Assembly (NCBI GenBank): GCA_900637135.1
Contig: LR134353.1
Coordinates: 372,001 to 436,000, forward strand
Reading direction: 5' to 3'
Length of the DNA: 64,000 nt
DNA from: Mycolicibacterium flavescens
GTDB lineage: Bacteria; Actinomycetota; Actinomycetes; Mycobacteriales; Mycobacteriaceae
Shown piece by piece: positions 57,463 through 64,000 of the stretch (positions are counted from its first letter, which is position 1; every line of letters starts with the position of its first letter). The notes below the pieces were generated by a model that saw only the letters and a program-made list of their open reading frames with translations, searched no databases and was not told the origin of the DNA. The position numbers were made by a program, and so were the translations under genes.

Positions 57463-58854
57463 CTATCTTTGCTGATCTTTGCTGATATCGCGCAAAACTC
57501 GCAACGCCGAGCCGATGTCGTGGGCGGCGATCGCCCGCAATCCCGCGGGCACCGATGTCACGCCGGGTGGTACGACCGCCGAGGTGAAGCCGAGCCGGGC
57601 CGCCTCGGCCAGGCGGCGGTCCATGCCGGTGACCCGCCGTAGATCGCCCGCCAGGCCCACCTCGCCGATTGCCACCGCGGCGGCCGGCACGGGCAGGTCC
57701 ATCTTCGAAGACGCGATGGCCACCGCGATCGCCAGGTCCGCCGACGGATCGGTCAGCCGCATGCCGCCCACGGTCGACAGGTAGATGTCGTGGGCGCCCA
57801 CCGACAGGCCCGCGTGCTTGTCCAGGACCGCGGTAATCATCGCGGCACGCGAGGAGTCGATTCCGCTGACGGCGCGGCGGGCGGTCCCGTTCGCAGGCGC
57901 CCCGATCAGCGCCTGCACCTCTCCGATCAGCGGACGCTTACCGTCCAGGGCGACCGTGATCGCCGTTCCCGCAACGGGTTTGGGTCGTTGGTCGCGAAAC
58001 AGGCCGGACGGGTCGGCCACGCCTTCGATCCCGTTGTCGTGCAGAAGGAAACAGCCGACTTCGTCCGCGGCGCCGAAGCGGTTCTTGATGCCGCGGACCA
58101 TCCGAAGCGACGATGCGCGGTCGCCCTCGAAGTGCAGCACGACGTCGACGAGATGTTCGAGCGAGCGCGGCCCGGCGATCACACCGTCCTTGGTCACGTG
58201 GCCGACGAGGATCAGCGCGACGCCGGATGTCTTGGCCGCCATCGTCAAAGCGGTGGTCACCGCGCGTACCTGGGTGACGCCGCCGGTGACGCCGTCGGCC
58301 TCGGTGGTGGACATGGTTTGCACCGAGTCGACCACCACCAGGCTGGGCTGCACCTCGTCGATGTGTGCAAGTGCTGTGCCCAGATCCGACTCCGCGGCCA
58401 GGTACACCTCGTCGTGAGTGCAGCGCGTGCGTTCCGCCCGCATCCGGATCTGGCCTGCCGACTCCTCACCCGAGAGGTACAGCGCCCGTTTCCCCGCCGC
58501 CGCCCACCGGTGCGCGACCTCCAACAACAGCGTCGACTTGCCCACGCCGGGATCACCGGCGAGCAGCGTCACCGATCCGGGCACCAGGCCGCCACCGAGC
58601 ACCCGGTCCAACTCGGTGACACCGGTGTGGCAGTGACGGGTGCGCCCGGGATCGATCGAGCTGATCGGCACGGCCGCTGAGGAGGGGGCGACCGAACGTC
58701 GCGCTCCGGCTCCGGCCACCGCGGACAACACGGCCACCTCGTCGACGGTGCCCCAGGTGCCGCATTCAGGGCAGCGGCCGACCCATTTGAGGGTTACGTG
58801 GTGGCACTCCGAGCAGCGGTACTGCGAGCGCGCTTTGGCGCCACTTTTGGCCAC
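57463..58854 (-). CDS. radA: DNA repair protein RadA
   Basis: A 463-residue RecA-related branch-migration protein. The N-terminal zinc finger uses C14, C17, C28 and C31. Walker A is GDPGVGKST and the RadA motif KNRFG is present. The C-terminal Lon-protease-like domain is seen as [33 protein letters not shown] 58854 lies 6 bases after TACCGT (complement of 58861-58866), so the radA-disA mRNA may be leaderless. Confidence 0.97.
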   Translation of the reverse strand: MAKSGAKARSQYRCSECHHVTLKWVGRCPECGTWGTVDEVAVLSAVAGAGARRSVAPSSAAVPISSIDPGRTRHCHTGVTELDRVLGGGLVPGSVTLLAGDPGVGKSTLLLEVAHRWAAAGKRALYLSGEESAGQIRMRAERTRCTHDEVYLAAESDLGTALAHIDEVQPSLVVVDSVQTMSTTEADGVTGGVTQVRAVTTALTMAAKTSGVALILVGHVTKDGVIAGPRSLEHLVDVVLHFEGDRASSLRMVRGIKNRFGAADEVGCFLLHDNGIEGVADPSGLFRDQRPKPVAGTAITVALDGKRPLIGEVQALIGAPANGTARRAVSGIDSSRAAMITAVLDKHAGLSVGAHDIYLSTVGGMRLTDPSADLAIAVAIASSKMDLPVPAAAVAIGEVGLAGDLRRVTGMDRRLAEAARLGFTSAVVPPGVTSVPAGLRAIAAHDIGSALRVLRDISKDQQR

Positions 58855-58929
58855 GCGTTGACGGTAGCCGTCGCCTCCGACAGACAGCGACAGAAACTCA
58901 GCGCCGAGCGGTCGTGTCGCGGACTTCGC

Positions 58930-59484
58930 TCAGTGCCCGCCGCCGTGTCCGCCCGCTTCGGCGGCTTCGCCTCGACGCGGCGACTCACCGGCGGAGATCG
59001 GCACCCGCACGGTCGCCTCGCCTGCCTTCTGGAACTTGAACGTGAAGTCGTAGAGCAGGCCGTTGGTGATCGGCTTACTCAAGGTGACCATGGCTTCGGC
59101 GGCTTCTGCGGCCTCGACGCTCTCCAATGGGGTGATCTGCCCGTCCGGTGCGCCAACCGTGAGCATGCCGCCCGCGGGCACAGTGGTGTCACCGGTCAGG
59201 GTCACGGTGCCGACCTCGGAAGTGACCGACTCCAACTTGTCGGCCTCTTCAGGCGAGGTGTTGGCCGCCACGAAGATCAGCTCGACCTCTTTGCCCGGCC
59301 GGACGAAGTCGGTCACTTGCTGGGCCCGCAGGTGAACGTTGCGCAGCGCGATCTCGCCGAGGTTCGCGCTGGTGCCGTTGACGGCCGGCTCCTGCGTGGT
59401 CATCTGGGAGACCTGTCCCGAACTGCAGCCGACGAGCGCAACGGCAGCGGCCAACCCGCAGGCGGCCAGTTTGAAGCGGTCCAC
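58930..59484 (-). CDS. lpqE: Lipoprotein LpqE
   Basis: A 184-residue lipoprotein with lipobox ALVGC after a hydrophobic signal. The mature part is a PCu(A)C/copper-chaperone-like beta domain by pattern ([30 protein letters not shown]). The C-terminus is glycine/histidine rich (GGHGGGH), suggesting metal binding. GTG 59484 is fixed by GGAGG 5 bases upstream. Between radA and carD, as Rv3584. Metal handling is inference. Confidence 0.9.
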   Translation of the reverse strand: MDRFKLAACGLAAAVALVGCSSGQVSQMTTQEPAVNGTSANLGEIALRNVHLRAQQVTDFVRPGKEVELIFVAANTSPEEADKLESVTSEVGTVTLTGDTTVPAGGMLTVGAPDGQITPLESVEAAEAAEAMVTLSKPITNGLLYDFTFKFQKAGEATVRVPISAGESPRRGEAAEAGGHGGGH

Positions 59485-60313
<829 letters not shown>

Positions 60314-60318
60314 AGCCG

Positions 60319-60798
60319 ATGACGAGCCTGCCAAGGGTCGGGCTCGGCACCGACGTACACCCCATCCAGGCGGGGCGGCCGTGTTGGCTGCTGTGTCTGC
60401 TGTTCGACGGGGCAGACGGCTGCGAAGGCCACTCCGACGGTGATGTCGCGGCGCACGCGCTGTGCGACGCGCTGCTTTCCGCCGCCGGTCTCGGCGACCT
60501 CGGCGAGGTCTTCGGAACCGGTCGCGACGAGTGGCGCGACGCTGGCGGCGCCGACATGCTTCGGCACGTCCACGGGCTCGTCACCGATCAGGGCTTTCGG
60601 ATCGTCAACGCGGCAGTGCAGGTGATCGGCAACCGTCCGAAGGTCGGTCCGCGCCGCATCGAGGCGCAGACGCTCCTGTCCGAACTGCTCGACGCCCCCG
60701 TGTCCGTCAGTGCGACCACCACCGACGGCCTGGGTCTGACCGGCCGTGGTGAGGGTCTGGCGGCGATCGCGACCGCGTTAGTGGTCGACCGCGATTAG
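60319..60798 (+). CDS. ispF: 2-C-methyl-D-erythritol 2,4-cyclodiphosphate synthase
   Basis: A 159-residue MEP-pathway enzyme for isoprenoid precursors. Metal ligands are D and H in GTDVHPI (about 10-16) and a histidine in the [16 protein letters not shown] region. The CDP site is [19 protein letters not shown] 60319 follows carD directly. In M. tuberculosis, ispD lies between carD and ispF; here there is no room for it and no ispD-like gene elsewhere in the window. Confidence 0.97.
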   Translation: MTSLPRVGLGTDVHPIQAGRPCWLLCLLFDGADGCEGHSDGDVAAHALCDALLSAAGLGDLGEVFGTGRDEWRDAGGADMLRHVHGLVTDQGFRIVNAAVQVIGNRPKVGPRRIEAQTLLSELLDAPVSVSATTTDGLGLTGRGEGLAAIATALVVDRD

Positions 60799-60817
60799 GC
60801 CTGTAAGCTGGCCCTTC

Positions 60818-60880
60818 GTGATTGGGGGCGAACGATTGGGTGCCGTGAATCAGACGAACGGTTGGGCGGTCAGCGCGTGA
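60818..60880 (+). CDS. Possible 20-aa leaderless upstream ORF coupled to cysS
   Basis: GTG at 60818 lies 8 bases after TAAGCT (60804-60809) and opens a 20-codon frame, [20 protein letters not shown]. Its TGA overlaps the cysS GTG as GTGA. It contains no cysteine codon, so it is not a classic cysteine attenuator. It could instead deliver ribosomes to cysS, which lacks a clear ribosome site. Confidence 0.4.
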   Translation: MIGGERLGAVNQTNGWAVSA

Positions 60881-62277
60881 CCGACCTGCGGCTGTACGAC
60901 ACCATGAGCGGTGCCGTCCGCGACTTCGTTCCCGTGCGTCCCGGGCACGCCTCGGTCTACCTCTGCGGAGCCACGGTTCAGGGTCTGCCCCACATCGGAC
61001 ATGTGCGCAGCGGAGTCGCCTTCGACGTGCTTCGGCGCTGGCTGATGGCCAAGGGCTACGACGTCGCCTTCATCCGCAACGTCACCGACATCGACGACAA
61101 AATCCTCAACAAGGCCGCCGACGCGGGACGGCCGTGGTGGGAGTGGGCAGCCACCTATGAGCGCGCGTTCTCGGCCGCCTATGACGCGCTCGGGGTGATG
61201 CCGCCGTCGGCCGAACCGCGCGCCACCGGACACATCACCCAGATGGTCGAGCTGATCGAGCGGCTGATCGAGCGGGACCACGCGTATGTCGGTAACGGCG
61301 ACGTCTACTTCGACGTACTCAGCCTGCCGGGCTACGGCAAGCTGTCCGGTCACAAGATCGACGATGTGCACCAGGGTGAGGGCGTAGCGACCGGCAAGCG
61401 CGACGAACGCGATTTCACCTTGTGGAAAGGCGCCAAACCCGGTGAACCGTCCTGGCCGACGCCATGGGGTCGTGGAAGACCGGGCTGGCATACCGAATGC
61501 GTCGCGATGTGCCAGGCGTATCTCGGCGCGGAGTTCGACATCCACGCCGGCGGCATGGACCTGGTGTTCCCTCATCACGAGAACGAGATCGCCCAGGCCG
61601 AGGCGGCCGGCGACCCGTTCGCCAGGTACTGGCTGCACAACGGCTGGGTGACCATGGGCGGCGAGAAGATGAGCAAGTCGTTGGGCAACGTGCTCGCGAT
61701 TCCCGCTGTGCTGCAACGTGTCCGGGCCGCGGAGTTGCGCTATTACCTGGGCAGCGCGCACTACCGGTCGATGCTGGAGTTCTCGGAGACGGCGCTGCAG
61801 GACGCGGCGCGGGCCTACAGCGGTATCGAGGACTTCCTGCACCGCGTGCGCAACCGGGTTGGCGCCGTCGTGCCCGGCGAGTGGACTCCGAAGTTCGCCG
61901 AGGCGCTCGACGACGACCTGTCCGTTCCGATCGCGCTTGCCGAGGTGCACGCCGCGCGCGCCGAGGGCAATCGCGCGCTGGACGCCGGTGACCACGAAAC
62001 CGCCCTGGCACAGGCGATGTCGATCCGCGCGATGATGGGTATTCTCGGCGCGGACCCGCTCGACGAGCGCTGGGAATCCAAAGACGAGACGTCGGCCGCA
62101 CTGGCCGCGGTCGATGTGTTGGTGCGCGCTGAGGTCGAACGGCGCGAGGACGCACGGGCGCGGCGGGACTGGGCCGAGGCCGACGCGATCCGTGATCGCC
62201 TCAAGGAAGCCGGGATCGAGGTTACCGACACCGGCGATGGTCCGCAGTGGACGCTGCTCGACGGGCACACGAAGTAG
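60877..62277 (+). CDS. cysS: Cysteinyl-tRNA synthetase
   Basis: A 466-residue class I synthetase. Zinc ligand C30 (LCGATVQG), HIGH at 39-42, the zinc-site residues in GWHTEC and HHENE, and KMSKS in EKMSKSLGN are present. The C-terminal anticodon-binding helical region ends [15 protein letters not shown] 60877 matches the family N-terminus; a TTG five codons upstream is an alternative. It corresponds to cysS1 (Rv3580c), the paralogue of the mycothiol ligase MshC. The rlmB ATG follows its stop without a gap. Confidence 0.96.
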   Translation: MTDLRLYDTMSGAVRDFVPVRPGHASVYLCGATVQGLPHIGHVRSGVAFDVLRRWLMAKGYDVAFIRNVTDIDDKILNKAADAGRPWWEWAATYERAFSAAYDALGVMPPSAEPRATGHITQMVELIERLIERDHAYVGNGDVYFDVLSLPGYGKLSGHKIDDVHQGEGVATGKRDERDFTLWKGAKPGEPSWPTPWGRGRPGWHTECVAMCQAYLGAEFDIHAGGMDLVFPHHENEIAQAEAAGDPFARYWLHNGWVTMGGEKMSKSLGNVLAIPAVLQRVRAAELRYYLGSAHYRSMLEFSETALQDAARAYSGIEDFLHRVRNRVGAVVPGEWTPKFAEALDDDLSVPIALAEVHAARAEGNRALDAGDHETALAQAMSIRAMMGILGADPLDERWESKDETSAALAAVDVLVRAEVERREDARARRDWAEADAIRDRLKEAGIEVTDTGDGPQWTLLDGHTK

Positions 62278-63222
62278 ATGGCCGGAAACTCCAAGCGCAG
62301 AGGCGCGGTACGCAAGCCGGGAACGAAGAAGGGCCCGACGGTCGGGTCCGGCGGCGTTAGGCGGCGCGGTCTGGAAGGCCGCGGTGCCACTCCGCCCGCG
62401 CATATGCGTCCGCACCATCCGGCGGCGAAGCGGGCGGCCAAGGCCGCGAAATCCCAGCCGCGTCGGCAGGGCAAGAAAACCGACGACACCGAGGTGGTGC
62501 TGGGACGCAATCCGGTCCTGGAGTGTCTGCGCGCAGGGGTGCCCGCGACGGCGCTGTACGTCGCGCTGGGTGCGGATGCCGACGAGCGGTTGACCGAATC
62601 TGTCCAGATCGCCGCGGACGCGGGGATCTCGATCCTCGAGGTCGCGCGCCACGACCTCGACCGCATCGCCGCCAACGGTCTGCATCAGGGTGTGGCGCTT
62701 CAGGTTCCGCCGTACTCGTACGCGCATCCGGACGATCTGCTCGCGGCCGTGACGGCCGATGGCGCCTCGGCGCTGCTGGTCGCATTGGATAACATCTCCG
62801 ACCCGCGCAATCTCGGTGCGATCGTGCGTTCGGTCGCCGCGTTCGGCGGTCATGGCGTCCTGATCCCGCAGCGCCGGTCGGCCTCTGTGACCGCGGTTGC
62901 GTGGCGTACCAGTGCGGGTGCCGCCGCGCGGCTTCCGGTCGCGCGGGCCACGAATCTCACCCGCACACTGAAGAACTGGGCCGACGAGGGCCTGCAGATC
63001 GTCGGCTTGGACGCCGATGGCGACATCACGGTCGACGAATTGGACGGCTCGGGACCGATCGTCGTCGTGGTCGGCTCCGAAGGTAAGGGGCTTTCGCGCC
63101 TGGTGCGGGAGACCTGCGACGCCGTGGTCTCCATTCCGATGGCCGGCCGCACAGAGTCGTTGAACGCCTCGGTGGCCGCGGGCGTCGTGCTCGCCGAGAT
63201 CGCCCGTCAGCGCCGAGGCTAG
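62278..63222 (+). CDS. rlmB: 23S rRNA (guanosine-2'-O-)-methyltransferase RlmB
   Basis: A 314-residue SPOUT methyltransferase. An extended basic N-terminus (about 1-70, many K/R, G and P) precedes the L30e-like substrate domain ([15 protein letters not shown]) and the trefoil-knot catalytic domain. Motif 1 is [15 protein letters not shown], motif 2 is [10 protein letters not shown] and motif 3 is [12 protein letters not shown]. Directly follows cysS. The long basic tail is typical of actinobacterial homologues. Corresponds to Rv3579c. Confidence 0.95.
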   Translation: MAGNSKRRGAVRKPGTKKGPTVGSGGVRRRGLEGRGATPPAHMRPHHPAAKRAAKAAKSQPRRQGKKTDDTEVVLGRNPVLECLRAGVPATALYVALGADADERLTESVQIAADAGISILEVARHDLDRIAANGLHQGVALQVPPYSYAHPDDLLAAVTADGASALLVALDNISDPRNLGAIVRSVAAFGGHGVLIPQRRSASVTAVAWRTSAGAAARLPVARATNLTRTLKNWADEGLQIVGLDADGDITVDELDGSGPIVVVVGSEGKGLSRLVRETCDAVVSIPMAGRTESLNASVAAGVVLAEIARQRRG

Positions 63223-64000
63223 AGGCCGAACAACCGTAACCCCACCCACAATCCGGTGACCGCGGCCACCACCGTGGCGGGTACCGTGCACAGTCCGATG
63301 CGGCTGAACTCGCCTGCGGTGGTTGTCATTTCGCGGCGTACTGCGCTACGCCAGAGCAAGTTGGCCAGCGAGCCGACGTAGGTCAGGTTCGGTCCGATGT
63401 TCACTCCGATCAACACCGCCAGCACGGCGCCCGGTCCCGATGCCGATACCAGCGGCAGCAGCAGCAGCACCGCGGGCAGGTTGTTGACGACGTTCGACAG
63501 CAGCGCCGCGACGGCCGCGATCCCAAGCAGGGCGAGCAGTCCGTGACCGCTGGGCAGCAGGCCGCGCATCGCGCTGTCGAGACCGTTGACCATGACGGCG
63601 TCGACCACGATGCCGAGGCACAACACGAACAGCAGAAACGGCGCATCGGCTGCGGCTGCCATCCGCGCCACGGTCGTGTGCCGTCGCGCCAGGCTCCGCC
63701 CGCCGAGCACCACCACTCCGCCAAGTGCCGCCCAGGCGGGCGAGACTCCGAGCATCGAGGTGACGACGAATCCGGCCAGCGTCAAGCCCAGTACGACAAG
63801 GGGGAACACGGGGACGTGCACCGTCTCGTCGGGCACCGGCCGGGGCGCGATCGAGAGCTGCTTCCTGAAAAGCAAACGCAGCACAACGAATTCGACGAGG
63901 ATGGCCAACAGCCAGGGCAGTGTCATGAGCGCGGCGAAGTGCAGGAAGGTAATGCCCGCCGCGGTGAACGCCAGCAGATTGGTCAGGTTCGACACCGGTA
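63219..64000 (-). CDS. ArsB/SLC13-type anion transporter, C-terminal part, cut by window edge
   Basis: About 260 codons are visible, with six to seven transmembrane helices; the gene continues beyond 64000. The sequence [10 protein letters not shown] near the window edge and [12 protein letters not shown] with [19 protein letters not shown] are the duplicated signature loops of the ArsB/NhaD ion-transporter superfamily. A start within the window would omit half the fold, so the apparent GTG near 63995 is not the true start. Position matches arsB2 (Rv3578). Arsenite specificity is not shown. Its stop overlaps that of rlmB. Confidence 0.85.
   Translation of the reverse strand, partial: PVSNLTNLLAFTAAGITFLHFAALMTLPWLLAILVEFVVLRLLFRKQLSIAPRPVPDETVHVPVFPLVVLGLTLAGFVVTSMLGVSPAWAALGGVVVLGGRSLARRHTTVARMAAAADAPFLLFVLCLGIVVDAVMVNGLDSAMRGLLPSGHGLLALLGIAAVAALLSNVVNNLPAVLLLLPLVSASGPGAVLAVLIGVNIGPNLTYVGSLANLLWRSAVRREMTTTAGEFSRIGLCTVPATVVAAVTGLWVGLRLFGL

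Noticed and set aside
60850..63291. An 813-codon frame antisense to cysS and rlmB
   Set aside because: Low-complexity arginine/valine/leucine product; both sense genes are clear.

Overview
The window is a contiguous piece of a fast-growing mycobacterial chromosome (Mycolicibacterium-like; high G+C, GTG/TTG starts, tightly overlapping operons). The gene order matches, in inverted orientation, the Mycobacterium tuberculosis H37Rv interval from about Rv3649 to Rv3578. That comparison is from memory of the gene families and order, not from a database search.

Left part (1-8810): the 5' end of a DEAD/DEAH helicase, cspA, a conserved 196-aa protein, topA, a membrane adenylate cyclase, the delta-prime-type subunit holB and tRNA-Thr(CGT). 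A hydrolase/decarboxylase pair follows; its last codons are antisense to the tRNA.

Cell-envelope part (8835-24392): five minus-strand genes, the first three joined by GTGA overlaps. They encode a Pls-type single-module non-ribosomal peptide synthetase with three membrane-embedded acyltransferase-like domains, an M1 metallopeptidase, a polysaccharide-flippase-like protein, GalE, and a large membrane protein of the Rv3635 type. This is the most interesting locus: the adenylation-domain code reads as lysine-like, suggesting a poly(amino acid) such as poly-lysine. TerC follows under a yybP-ykoY (Mn2+) riboswitch, then a small leaderless gene, a cyclase/ATPase/LuxR regulator, an OHCU-decarboxylase homologue and ppa.

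Central part (24509-36042): dacB, a zincin, tilS, hpt, a molybdopterin oxidoreductase, a SIMPL lipoprotein, an MDR dehydrogenase, ephA and ftsH. The ESX-associated genes that sit next to ephA in M. tuberculosis are not here.

Vitamin and translation part (36071-48292): folE-folP-folB-folK, two membrane genes, a Rossmann gene, panC, panD, coaX, lysS, lsr2 and clpC1.

Right part (48300-64000): a cobalamin riboswitch controls cbtB, cbtA and a histidine-phosphatase homologue. Then come lpqF/mhuD, a hydrolase, a GlxA-type regulator with its own operator, mutY/canB with overlapping divergent start codons, a membrane protein, radA-disA, lpqE, carD, ispF (ispD is missing from its usual place), cysS, rlmB and the C-terminal part of an ArsB-type transporter.

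A theme across the window is a leaderless start signature, a TANNNT hexamer 6 to 8 nt before the start codon, at about twelve genes. At cysS, carD and clpC1 it instead marks short upstream ORFs that overlap the gene's start.
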